A stretch of 64,000 nt of DNA from Hymenopus coronatus (Eukaryota; Arthropoda; Insecta; Mantodea; Hymenopodidae), in assembly GCA_030762935.1 (NCBI GenBank), contig CM060888.1:116075468-116139467 (forward strand), written 5' to 3'. This document shows, in pieces, positions 43,157 to 54,728 of the stretch (the stretch's first letter is position 1; each line of letters opens with the position of its first letter). Position numbers and translations under genes: made by a program. Under the pieces are notes generated by a model, which saw nothing but the letters and a program-made list of their open reading frames with translations, had not been told where the DNA came from and did not search any database.

Positions 43157-44895
43157 GGGTTCCATTCATATATTTCTTTATCTAGTTGTTCAGCAAAGAA
43201 CATTCTTACAAAAGATCACTCTTTTATCTACATCATCCTAATGAAGATAAACATTAACATAAATTGTTTTATTACTTTCTTCCTTGTAATTAGAGGAAAT
43301 AGGGGATACATTACAGAAAATCGATAGTCAAATGTTTAAAGAAATGCTCGCTATGTGCTACGGTTTAATGGCTTTGCATATCCTGGAGTAAATCAAGAGA
43401 GATAGGAAACGAAAGAGAAAAGTTTAAGTAGTTTAAAATTGAAATGAACAATAAGGAGTAGTTGACTCTACAAAAATATATATTTCATTAAATGTGTGTT
43501 TTAACGAAATACACATTTTTGTGTAGTATATTTTTGTCTATATCTTAAGGTTTATCGCTTATACAGAAGTTATGCAGAGGCTATTTACGGAAAATTCGAC
43601 ATACATTTCGCATATACGTTATCGCATTTTTAAATGTCGTGGGCGTACCACGCGCATGGTTGTCTACCTTGGGGTCAGTCAGAATTAGCACCAGTGAAGT
43701 CTTGCCAATACCTGTCGCTGTTGCTGATGCGTCGGCTAGAACTCATCGGTCCTTGAACACAAACGACTCTCACTAAGAGGAGGAAGAATGACCTGGGTAA
43801 GTTATTCTAGGTTGGTTGACTCACGCTTCTAACTACTGTTACTACTCTGCACACTGTCTCTTGTTCCGCGGTAATTTCCTTGTAATATATCCAGCGTGCA
43901 ACCCTAACTTTAAGTGACATGTATCTAGTATAACTAAACAAGGAAAACGGCAAAACGCAGAAGAGTCACTCGTTTGTCGTTAGCACGCTGCTTTTACACA
44001 CAAAATATTTGAATTTCGTGCATATATCCGATTGGTTACTTAACAGTATAGAAATACAGTTGTCACATGATTGATTTTTGGGATCTCATTGTATTGTGAA
44101 CACGTGACCTCTCTTCATAATGCAAGAGTCTCGAGCTCTGAACTTTTCGGGAAAGGACCTGTGTATGTAATAACCCACTGTTACTTAGATTTTTAATGCA
44201 CATATCTTACCCTCACAAAAGCACTTGCCCAACCTGAATCGTACAAAAGGGATGAGCTTGCCTATTACAGTAGAAATCTGTTACCGTCGCTGTCCTTATA
44301 CAGGAAATTCTGCTTTTCTGCAGTTTCTCTGCTTCTAAGCAACGTTTCTTTGTACTAAACACGATATGCAATATACCAACAACACTATGAATATCTAATA
44401 TCCTTTAACAGAATAATCAATCAAAGTAGTGCATAATAATGGCATATACTTATTTACGAGATAAAATGAACGTACTAAAATATTATTACAACATATACCT
44501 ACGCATATACATTTCGTTTGTTATGAAAGTATACAAAACGTAATTTGATATTTTAATAAAAATCGTTGGAGCCAGTTTTGAGATAGTAAACATTTTCGAA
44601 AAATGTTCAGCGTAAAGGCCAGTGTAGGTAAAGAGATGTTCATGAAAATTTTCGTGCTGCATCCTTGGAAGATACAGAACTTAAATACCAAGTTTGGAAT
44701 TTATTTTTCGATTTTGAATTATGCTGTCCACAGACACACACGGCTAACTTTCTTAAAGTTACTACGTCTTTTGAGGATTCCTGAACCTAAAAGTGCTTTT
44801 TAGTATTCAGGGATTCTCAAAACGTAGTTCTGTTGAAATCGGTATGGAATTTTTGGGAGGAATGCGATACGTTTTCTACATATCGAAAGACTCAG
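43157..44895 (+). repeat. FamA repeat copy 10, split by an unknown insertion
   Basis: 43157-43610 holds the first half (gttccattcatatatttctt.. through gtgtgttttaacg and ttaaggtttatcg). 44507-44895 holds the second (gatattttaataaaaatcg, catccttggaagata, ccacagacacacac, ttcagggattctcaaaacg). The halves join seamlessly if 896 bp and one copy of a 10-bp repeat are removed. The palindrome end is diverged. Confidence 0.78.
43611..44506. mobile_element. Unknown 896-bp insertion in FamA
   Basis: Bounded by 10-bp direct repeats ATACATTTCG (43601-43610 and 44507-44516). Its position is fixed by the interrupted FamA copy. No open frame with a recognised domain, no evident terminal inverted repeats and no poly(A) tail. 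A small palindrome cgtgg-gcgta-ccacg lies at about 43640-43654. A non-autonomous DNA transposon of a group that makes 8-10 bp duplications is the simplest reading. Confidence 0.6.
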
Positions 44896-45035
44896 AAACG
44901 AATTGTTAAAATTCAAATTTCACTAATGTAACAAAAGGACTGCAGAATCGTAATGTGCAACTTTTACACAGAATGTTTACATATTGTGACATCATTAGTT
45001 TCTATCATGTGCCCAGAGATAGTACTTATAAAATT
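44896..45035. other. Short spacer
   Basis: Nothing recognised. Confidence 0.5.
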
Positions 45036-46043
45036 ATGGACATCGATGTTTCCTTTCGACAGCTTGCTGTCATTGAATTCGTTTAAAGAAGGAATTTCTG
45101 CTGCTGAAATGCTTAAACGTTCCTATTTAGATGTCTGGATATATGCATGGATGCAGACATATATGTGTTCGGAGATGGGTGAAGCATTTAAAGGAAAACG
45201 AAACGAATATCCAGTATGAGCCTCATAGCGGTCGCCCGCAAACTGCCTCCACGGAACGCAACATAGAAAGAGTTGGTGCAATCATTAGAGCAGATGGTGT
45301 ATCGCTGTGGATGAAATCGCTCCACAACTTGCAGTAGAACATATTGCAAGAAATACTACTAAGTTATCGAAAAGTTTGGGTGCCAGCTTACAGACCGAAG
45401 ACTACCAATTTCAGAGAAGGAGCAACACAATCAAAACCTTCTTTGGAGATTTCAAAACGAAGGTGATAATTTTTTGACGAGTATTTGACAGAAAATAAAA
45501 GCCCGAAATAAAATGCCAGAGTGTGCAATGGCACGATTTAGATTCGCCATTTTAGAAGAAATGGAAGTCATTGCAATATGGTGGAAAGATTATGAATAAT
45601 GTCTTCTGGGATATACAGGGTTTCATTCTGATTGATTTGCTTGAACCTGGTCAAACCACATATGCTTCCTGCTATGTCCAGGTACTTTGGAATATCCGTC
45701 GTGCATTGGGAGATAAGCGCCTTGGAAAGAAGATCAAACTGCAACAGGATAATCCACGTCCTCGTGCTGCCTGTGTCACAATTGAGAAGAACATAACATT
45801 TGGGTGGGAAACTCTTTCACATCCCCCTACAGTTCCGACATGGCAGCCTCAGATTACCAACATTTTAGTTCCCTTAAGGAATAGATGGGAGGCCATCACT
45901 ACGAGAGAGTGAAGGATATTCAGAAAACAGTGCGTCAGTGTTTTCGTGTAGCTGCAACAGGGTTCTATCGTAAGGGTATTTTCAAGCTTGCAGAGCGATA
46001 GAAAAAATGTGTGCACAGAAATGGAGACTATATTGAAAAGTGA
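45036..46043 (+). pseudogene. mariner transposase, dead
   Basis: Remnant of a Tc1/mariner-superfamily transposase read in pieces across frames. An N-terminal RQLAVIEFV segment starts at the ATG 45036. A helix-turn-helix and linker part follows (RWVKHLKENETNIQYEPHSGRPQTASTERN, about 45171-45262). The catalytic half has VFWDIQGFILIDLL (about 45602), QQDNPRPRAA in place of the usual HDNARPH (about 45754) and LSHPPTVPTWQP in place of PPYSPDLAPSD (about 45824). The end is VHRNGDYIEK with a TGA at 46041-46043. The TGDETW block with the first catalytic Asp is lost after NFLTSI, and the third acidic position is substituted. No terminal inverted repeats were confidently located. Confidence 0.88.
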
Positions 46044-47714
46044 GAGAAACATCTGTACATTACGTTATGTAATTGGTTTCTCTAAAAATAAGTATTAAGA
46101 GGTTTAAGAATTGTTGCTCTCTACTGGGATGTATTATTTATAATATAAATCCAAGTAATATTTTAATTTATTTAAATAGTATTGATTAGTTATTTGATAT
46201 ATATTAAATACTTATTATATACTTACAGTATTTTTCAATATGATTCTCGTGCATTGTACATACGTGCTAGGAAAAGTAAAATGGCTGATATTGGTGTAGT
46301 TTTTGGAGTCTTTAGGATGAAATTTGATTTGTTTTAAATGCAAACACGGACATCCTTCCTAATCTTAGATTAATCCGGAAACCAGAAGAACCTGCGGCTT
46401 CTCTGCGGCTTGATGCGGTCAGGCGGTCTACCCTAAAGTTGGCAAGGTTCAATTGTTTTTATCAACAAAATAAATAGTTTAATCGACTTTCATTAATTTA
46501 TACATATATGTGTACATATGTTTGTATTTTATTGAATATTTTGCATGTACATTATATTATTTTACTAAGCATATAAATCGGGCTCTGGTCATCTCAGAGC
46601 AGTGAAGTAATACTTATTATTCAAATGACTGTGCTATCCCGATTAGTAAGTTCAATATCCAAGTCAACATAAGGAAATTGGTTTCCACTAGTGATTAAAA
46701 TCAATGTATTCTCGTGTCAGATACTAAGCCATTTTTTTTTCCTTTTCTACCCTACTCTAATTATTATTATATCCATATTCCTTATATTTTAAATGTCTTA
46801 TGTTGTTCATTTGCTACTAATCAGATATAGACTTATTTATTCGATGGCAACGTTGCATTGAAAATGTTTGTTTTATTCATCTAGACTGTTAACTTGAAAA
46901 TGGTAGCGGAGAATGGTCTGCATATACCAGAAGAGGTTCTTTTATTATTTAAGGATAATGCTTTATTGTACGAAAAAGGAATAACAATCCATTTCTGGAT
47001 GAGAAAAAGTTGGAAACTTAAGAGGCGATTCAGTTGATGTAAAAATCTACAGGCTTCCTTGTTTTAACAAGAGAACATTTTGAAAAACTTATGTGAGCTG
47101 GAAACGATTGATTGATGTACTTGCAACTGTTGTACGTGCTGTTTAAACAAATTGTTGTAATTTGATGAGATTTGTGATCATCAATGACGTATTTGTTGTT
47201 TTTTGAGTATGTTTTGTATTTTTCTAGTTACAGCACTATTGATATAATTGTTAATTCGTTAATTAAAATATCTATTCGTCAAGGAATTATTGCTATGAAA
47301 ATAATCGTAGCAAACTAGCCATAGTTAAAGGCAACATCAGATACCGCTAATGGGGAAATATTATTTTGTGATAAAGTGATGAAAGTGGTATATTATTTTT
47401 CGAGTAGCGTTTGTATTGCTACTAGCAAAATAAAATCACTTGGTGAACTAATTTAACTTTTAGATTCTATCCACGTAGGTCAAACTACTGTTTAAAATAT
47501 TAGATTTAACAAAATTAGCAGCTATATGTTCTAATGCAGTATGTTTTATATATTGCGGGGCCGCAGATCGCGAGGAGGCGTGCTCCGCGGTCTGTGAATT
47601 AAACGGATGAAATTTCCATTCACATACATAAATAATGGAGTTCATTACAAATTACTAATTAATGTAGAATAAAACTTAGTGTACAATGAAATAAGACAGT
47701 GAATACTCCCTCTA
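46044..47714. other. AT-rich stretch, nothing recognised
   Basis: No coding motif or known repeat. A short GC-rich patch at 47550-47600 has no assignable role. Confidence 0.5.
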
Positions 47715-47775
47715 AAAAGCTGATGTGTTAAATTCACATGACTTTCTCTACTCAGTATTATAATTCTTTTCAGCC
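47715..47775 (+). repeat. FamA end fragment (copy 11)
   Basis: aaaaagctgatgtgtt..ttcacatgactttctctac is the TCTGATGTG end of FamA after an A-run. The sequence departs from the family within ~60 bp. Confidence 0.7.
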
Positions 47776-49041
47776 TAATGGTTGAATTTACATCTACATA
47801 TGTATGATACAAAAGATAAACGATACACAATACATAAAAACGATGTTGTTATGCAAAGATTTTGAAATTTTAATTTCTTTGCAGGATCACTAAGGGAAAA
47901 CGCCAATATGATGATTTTCCGTTTTAGAAAAGTAATAGAAATTTCAAACCCATTGGCCCGAGCAACAAATTCATTATGTGCCGCTTACCTGCAGTTTCAG
48001 TTTATTCTCTGGAATACGTCTTTCGGAGGTTCGAGTAGCCTCCCCATCGAGAATGTTCCGCTCTGCACGCGGAGCGAATAGGGAGCTGCTAGCCTCCAAG
48101 TTGGTCAGTCAGTTAAGTTCAGAGTTTGTAAAATTGGTAGAGTTAAAAGTTGACAGTTCTTCCACAATTTATATAATTTTCGTTAGTTGCTTGATTTAAT
48201 CGTCCTGGAGTAGCATCAGCTTTTACTCAATACTAGGAATTGTTCTTTGCTTCTTCAGATATAATTAGAATTCGTGTTGGTGCGAGAACTTTTCTCTAGC
48301 CAAGAATACTCTCTATCCCTTCCAGAGTCTGGAGTATAACTGTGTGTGTGTGTGAGATATCTAGTAGAAAATTAGAAACTCAACAACAGTACACACAGCA
48401 CGTGTTCCAAAGGTGAATGCCGCCGATATGACCAGGTAGTTTAAGGACGGGGTATAAATGGAAAAAAAAAATCGAGTAGAAAGTGCTAAATAGAGCTGAA
48501 CTATAAGAATGAGCTATATTACACACAAATGGTTACACAATTGCAGCAGAGACTGTATCATGTGAATATACACTAGTGGCATACTTATTTAATCCTGTTG
48601 TACGTATGCAAGAGAGAGGTCTGCATCTAGATTTCACCAAAGATTTATTACCATTTGTTGTTTCCGAGGTATTATGCGTCTTTATTGTTGTTCCTCTCCT
48701 TGATACCATCTTCGTGTGTAATAACGCCGGCAGCCTCCTTACCATCTGCTTCTGCCAAAGTGCTGCTGCTGGCTTTCTTGTATTGACCTAATGGCTACTT
48801 CAGTTTTAGTTTTACCTTTATGGTGAGCTCTGGCTGGCTTTTCACTCTTAGACCAATAGTATCGATATGGGACAACTAGGTACAACTAACGTTATAAACA
48901 CCATTGAAAATTACTGAACTTCTTGGTACCAGTAAATCAAGAATGAAAAGTACTCACCTTCCTGCACTATTTACTCTTACCAAGCAAGTGGTTACAGGTG
49001 AAGTTATCGATCGAATCCTGCCTACTCTTGGTGACTTAGAC
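47776..49041. other. Mostly unassigned; one SINE-2 fragment
   Basis: Apart from 48291-48356 no feature is recognised. A GC-richer patch lies at 47985-48100. Confidence 0.5.
48291..48356 (+). repeat. SINE-2 3'-end fragment with GT tail
   Basis: tttctctagccaagaatact..tatcccttccagagtctgga matches the 3' part of SINE-2 (1-140, 22105-22240) and runs into (GT)n. This indicates that the family ends in, or seeds, a GT repeat. Confidence 0.6.
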
Positions 49042-50470
49042 TAGTGGCATTCAACCTTTTTTCACCGCGAACCACCACTGACAATTTTCCATTCCAGCCT
49101 AGGCCTAGCCCTAGAGTTTTCCCTAATTTAAATTATACATAACCATATCTAAATATATTCTAACATTTACAATTGATTAAATATTATATAAAGGAGGATT
49201 ATGCTATAGGTGTTTAAAATAAATACAGGAATAATATAGATACGTTGCAGATAACACATAGACACAAATTTATGAAGTTATATATGTTTCTGACCCGTTA
49301 ATGAGATGGTTTAGCTTGTTTTCTGGACACCAGCTCCTCTATTCATGGCTGAATCTTCGCAGGTGCAAATATCAATGGGTATTCCGGATTCAAGCGAATT
49401 CTTTGTTTCGTTTTAATTGCTGTCTATGCAGAGAAACCCTGCTCACACTGATAAGTTGAGAGGAATGGAAGAAGGCTTTGTAATGGTACAATCACTAGGT
49501 TCAGTGTACGCTTTGCGTGCTTAACACCAGAAATCATAGATTGACATGTTTTTGAATTTTATTTTCAGTGAACTGTCAACGGACACTTCCAGAAGACTTT
49601 CTTGTAATTTTATAGGAAGATCATAGAAATTGATGGTTGTGTAAAACGGGTTTGTAATCTATTTTTGTGTATTATCGTCTTTCTCAATTTCTGAAAAGTA
49701 TTTTAAAATCTGTAACCTGAGATTTTTCAGGTGGAATTTGATTATTTCTAAAAATCCATTACCAATACTAACTCCATTTTGTCCACTATGTTCCAAAAGA
49801 GTTGGAAAAACTGCAATATCTCTGTTACTAACGCAATCAATCCCAAATAAAGCTTTCTTATAAAACCCCTTTATTTTCTGATGAGCTTTAAAAATGTTTC
49901 CTTCAAAACCTTGGAGTTGAAGATTAAGCTCGTTAAATGTGTTGAATATATACTTCAGATAAGCTAATTGGCAAATCCACTCTTCATCTTCAAAATACTT
50001 CATCGGATCGGATTTAATTTTTGTAAGGAAGAATTTTACCCCATTTTTCCGTTAAAAAACTAGTCAATACTCCTTCTCGTGATAACCAGCGCACCTCGGT
50101 GTGCAATAATAATTGAATACGCGCAGCTCCCATCTCCTCACACATTTTTGGAAACAGACGGGAGTTCATTGCACGTGATTTTATTAAATTGACTACTTTT
50201 ATAACAGTGTTCAATGTTTCGTGTAAAATGAGGAGCTATTGTTTCAGCTACCAAATTTTCTTTGTGCATAATGAAATGTTGCCAAATTATTTTTGGGTTA
50301 ATTTCACGAATAGGAACAATAAGCCGTTTTTTTACCTGCCAATGAAGCAGCACCATCTGTGGACAAACTTACACACCAGTCCCATGACAAATTTAATTTT
50401 TATCTTATAAAATTCTCAAGAATTTTAAAAACATCCCCCCTAGTATGTTCTAGTAATTGTTTACATCCTA
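49042..50470 (-). mobile_element. Decayed hAT transposon, 5' part missing
   Basis: The 3' terminus (in minus sense) lies at 49042, where tagtggcattcaaccttttt resembles hAT terminal repeats (TAGTGGTTCTCAACC-type). The transposase remnant lies at 49659-50400. The 5' terminus was not found, and SINE units begin at about 50531. Confidence 0.75.
49659..50400 (-). pseudogene. hAT transposase remnant (ZBED5/Buster-like)
   Basis: Read on the minus strand with several frame changes. A TDGAAS-type catalytic block is near 50350 (split between frames). Then come a decayed IMHKENLVAE (matching the IIHREALAAK block), VIKVVNLIKSRAMNSRLF.. (about 50205) and LLLHTEVRWLSREGVLTSFL (about 50110). ICQLAYLKYIFNTFNELNLQLQG (about 49975) and a C-terminal helical part follow, to a stop at 49659. 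The BED finger and the CExxFS end are absent. It is related to but clearly older than the element at 1753-4230. Confidence 0.85.
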
Positions 50471-50530
50471 ACATGCTGTTGACAAATGGTATGTTAATAT
50501 GTAACTACCACGGTGTTTAAATTTTAATTC

Positions 50531-51046
50531 CTTTCTCTGAGAAACCGTGTGTAGGACAGGAGTTGGATAGGTAGAGTCAGACTTAAAAATTCAATGTCAT
50601 AGCCCAGATTTATACCACGGATCCACCGGTCTCTAGCTGGTTGCTCTGCCACTGAACTCCTTGGCAACATACCTGCATAGCATTTAAATTTCTGAACTGA
50701 CTCGCATGTTTCCCGGTAAATCACGATTCTGAAACTATTTTAAGATGACAACCCCAATGGCGACTTACAATGTTGTAAGTGCTTTAAGTCCCAGGATTCA
50801 TAGTATAGCCAACTATTATGATTGTGATAATTTTAATTGCTTTCTCAAAGAAACCGTGTGTAGGATAGGAGTTGGATAGGTAGAGTCAGACTGAAAAATT
50901 CAATGCCATAGCCGGGATTTATACCACGGATCTCCCGGTCTCTAGCCGGTTGCTCTGCCACTGAGCTACCATGGCAACATGCCAGCATAGCGTTGAATTT
51001 CTCAACTGACTCGCATGTTTTCCAGCAAACCACAAGGTGATCTCAG
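50531..51046 (-). repeat. Tandem pair of SINE-1 units (period about 309 bp)
   Basis: Two minus SINE-1 units in the same orientation, starting with GAAACCGTGTGTAGGA at 50541 and 50850. Each has the B-box/A-box region (the second well preserved: ctctagccggttgctctgccactgagc). The spacer acttacaatgttgtaagtgc..gccaactattatg joins them. The shared spacer shows that the repeating unit is SINE plus spacer, not just two independent SINE insertions. Confidence 0.85.
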
Positions 51047-52121
51047 ATTATTTTGAAATGACTTCGGTGTGTAGTTGTTGTGTTTCTTATCGTCTAGAAT
51101 GTTTCCAAGTAACTCATCACATACTTTACTACTTGATGCGTTTTGCATGGCGAAATGTACAACACCTCTCATTATTGACTCTCCGTTTTGCTTCCACGTG
51201 TTCAATTCTCAATACTAGCCTAGCATTCAAACTCAGCACTGATATCCACAATATTCGTTATAGAAAGTCCTGCTCACTCAAAGTTACGATTTCCGACCCG
51301 CTGTCTCAGGAAAAATACACATATGCCACGCTTACTTGGTTGTACTAACAAACTGAAAACATACTTCTCTTAATAAGCAAAGTTATAAGTCTGCAAATGA
51401 AGCAAATATTTATTTAATGTCGTTAATTACACTATTCTTAATTGTCAATAAAATATCTGCACTTATACCTCTAATAGGCGTATGTATGTGTTATTGTAAC
51501 TTATTTTGAATTGTACAAAACTTATGGTTATTTTTGGGAACGTTTGCTTGCATAGCCGTTTCAGAATAACAATTACATTAACTGCAATAAGAGGAGTACT
51601 AAACGGAGCTAAGAAATGAAATGGGATGGGTATAGCGGTAGACTAGGTAAGGAGAAAGAACTATAAATAAAATACATGAGTGAGAAGAAGAATGTGATTC
51701 TTTCTGCTTTGTGATTTTCTTTTTCTAAGCTGAAGATTAATGTGCATTCCATTGATATAAAAAGTGTAATATACTAGCTGTTGAGAGGATATAGCCAGGA
51801 AGTTACAGTAGAACAAGAAAAAGACAGGCTGGCAACAAGAGAGATTTGCAGGATGTCTTGTAGCACTCATATAGCGCTGTGAGAGTGAGAGGGGAAGGGG
51901 CAGAGACCAGCTCCGTGCGTATCAAATTGCTACACAGAGAGTAATTATTGTTAGGGAGGTGCTATATGTCTTGTAATGGGCTCCTGGCCCTTGGGCAGAC
52001 ATCTCAAGCACCTGAAAGCTGACCGATTTGGGCAAGACGAATGCTAACTACTTCGATACATAAATATTATTCTTGCCTTCAGCGATGAAGTGCATCGAGG
52101 TAGAGTTGTACTTTCCGGGTT
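51047..52121. other. Unassigned stretch
   Basis: No recognised motif. The minus open frame 51002-51205 overlaps the SINE edge and is not supported. Confidence 0.5.
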
Positions 52122-52318
52122 AGCTTTTCTGTAGCACTGAAAAAGTATTAAAATAAAACATATTTAGCTTTATAAGCAAATTTAAATCTTTAAGAAAATA
52201 CGTGAAATTTGAAGATAATTAGTTTTTCTGTAGCGCTGAAGAATAATTAAAATAAAACATATGCACTTTTATAAGCTAACTTGAAACTTTAACAAAATGC
52301 GTGAAATTTGAACACAGA
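52122..52318. repeat. Two-unit tandem duplication, period about 99 bp
   Basis: The unit starting agcttttctgtagcactgaa (52121) is repeated as agtttttctgtagcgctgaa (52221). Both continue with attaaaataaaacatat and end with cgtgaaatttgaa. The two are diverged by a moderate number of substitutions. Confidence 0.8.
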
Positions 52319-52420
52319 AAAAGAGATAGAGAGAGAGAAAGAAAGTATTAATTAGATTATCTATATATGAAATGATACCATACGAGTAAAATTAAGCATA
52401 TAAAACCAAAATTAAAAAAC

Positions 52421-53182
52421 TCTGATGTGTTACATTCACATAATTTTCTCTACATCTATGTAAGAAATTATTGTTAAAAGGCTAAGTAAATAGAAACTTC
52501 ATGCTAATTGAGAAAAAATTAGCAGAAATAGTCTTATTACTTGCTTCCTTGTAAGTAGAAGCGAAATAAGGGAGTACCATATTTTAAAGTGATAGTCAAA
52601 AGCTGCCTGTATGACAAAAGTATGTTTCTCAAAGCTGAAATCAAAAATAAGGAATATCTAAAAAAACGATCGACTCCACGAAAAAATGTATATTACATAA
52701 ATTGTGTGTTTTAACGTGGTCTATATATTTTGTGTGGTAAGTTTTTTCCATCTCTTACGGTTTAGCAGTTATGAAAAATTCTGTAAATTTGATCCGGAAT
52801 AAAGTAGTCTTCAGAGGCTATTCCCAGAAAATTCAAGATATACATTTTATCTGTCGGGTAAATATATTTAATGTACGATATTCTAATCAAAATCGTCAGA
52901 GCCATTTTAAGAAAGAATTTTCGAAAAAAACTCCATGTAAAGGGTAGTTTGGGGTGGCGGAGTTTTCTCAAAATCTTTGTGTCGCATCCCTGGAAGATAG
53001 TAAAATTAAATACCAAGTTTGGTATTTTACCGACTTTTCGTTTTTGATTTATCGTGTTCACAGACCCATGGACACACACAGAGGAACCAGAGGAGATTTC
53101 CGGTGAAATCTCGGTATCGAATTTTTGGGTGGAGTGCAATAACTTCTCTGTACACTACGCACATAGTACGTGTAGAGAAAGT
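52421..53182 (+). repeat. FamA repeat copy 12
   Basis: TCTGATGTG start after an A6 run, full block order, end GTAGAGAAAGT at 53172-53182. A deletion shortens the part after the second block (the caaaagctg..ctgtatgac region). The palindrome is acactacgcacatagtacgt. Confidence 0.85.
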
Positions 53183-53198
53183 AAAAAAGAAGAAAAAG

Positions 53199-53906
53199 TC
53201 TGATGTGCTCCATTCACATAACTTTCTCTAGCTGTTCCAAATATAAACTGTACTTACAAAAGAATGATTATTATTCTTTTATACACTCTAAGCTAATCGA
53301 GATAAAAATTAGCATAATTGATCTTCTAACTTGCTTCCTTTAAGTAGGAGAGAAATTAGGGAGTATTGTCTAAAGTGATAGTCAAAATCTTTAAAAGCTC
53401 GTCGCTATGTGAAACAATTGAGGTTCGGTTCGGTTAGTATTTTAAACCAATAACAAGTAATATCTCAGAAACGGTCAATTCTATAAAAGGAGCGTATATG
53501 ACAAATTATGTGTTTTAACGAGATCTACATTTTTTTTGTGTGGTAGGTTTTTGTGTATCTCTTACTGTTTACCAGTTATATAAAATTCTGTCAAATTCAT
53601 CCAGAATAAAGATGTCTTCAGAAGCTATTCCCTTAAATTCAAAATATACACACTATATGTCATTTAATGGTTTAAAATACGATATTTTAATCAAAATCGT
53701 TACAGCTATTTTTGAGATAGTCAAAAACTTCGAAAATGTTTTCATCTAAAGGGTTATTGAGGGTAAGGATACTTGATTCAGAATCTTTGCGTCGCGTTCT
53801 TCACACATACTAAATTTAAATACCTAATTTGGTAATTAACGGGCTTTCGCTTTTGTGCTATGCTCTACGTAGAAACGCACATAGACACACAGATCTTTCT
53901 CTAAAA
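53199..53906 (+). repeat. FamA repeat copy 13 (3'-truncated at a later copy)
   Basis: Begins tctgatgtgctcc 16 bp after copy 12 ends and stops just after its microsatellite at ctttctctaaaaa. Copy 14 starts there, and its palindrome end is not found downstream. Confidence 0.8.
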
Positions 53907-53907
53907 A

Positions 53908-54728
53908 TATTATGTGTTCCATTCACATGACTTTCTCTACATTGATGATAAGCTATCTACTTCATTGAATTAAACATCATCAGAAATGATCGTATTACTT
54001 AGTTCTCTACATGTAGAAATGAAATAAGGGGACACACTAAACCGAAAATCAAATGCTTTATAATGTGGTTGCTATGGTATTAAAATCCGTTTCTTTGTGT
54101 GGGCAGGAGTTGACGGTTCACGTATGAGAAAAGTATGTATTTTAAAACTTAAACCAAAAACAAGAAATATTTCAAAAACGGCCAACTCCACGAAAAAAAT
54201 GTATATCACATAAATTGTGTGTTTTAACAAGCTCTACATTTTTCGGCCAGTAAGTTTTTGTCTATCTCTTACGGTTTGCCAGTTAGGCAAAATTCAGAAA
54301 ATGTATCCGGAATAGTCTTTATAGGCTATTCCCAGAAAATTCAAAATATATATTCTATTTGTCTTGTAAATATCTTAAATATGAGATATTTTAATCAAAA
54401 TCGTTTGATTCACTTTTGTGAAAACCAAAATTTTGATTTTTTTTCCATTTAAAGGCTAGTTGAAGTGGAGGGATTTTCTTAAAAATCTTCTTGTCGCATC
54501 TTTGGAAAATACCGAACTTAAATATCAAGTTTGGCATTTAATGGACTTTTCATTTTTGAGCTATGCTGCCCACAGACACACACACGTGGGCATTTTTCTA
54601 AAAATGTTTTCCTTGTATTCAGGGGGTTACAAAACATGTACTTCCGGGGAATACTCGGTATCAAATTTTGGGGTGGAATACAACTTCTCAATCAATTAGG
54701 TACATTTTACACACGAACTAGAGAAATT
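53908..54728 (+). repeat. FamA repeat copy 14
   Basis: Starts attatgtgttccattcacat within the A-run of copy 13. It carries all the internal blocks and a short CA microsatellite (54575-54586), and ends actagagaaatt with a degraded palindrome. Confidence 0.82.

Noticed and set aside
43611..44506. Solo LTR interpretation of the 896-bp insert
   Set aside because: The edges do not show TG..CA ends, and the duplication is about 10 bp rather than the 4-6 bp typical of LTR elements.
50845..51033. Well-formed tRNA-like sequence (A and B boxes), possible tRNA gene
   Set aside because: It belongs to a dispersed and tandem SINE family with a common tail and spacer. The T-stem pairing is imperfect and many diverged copies exist.
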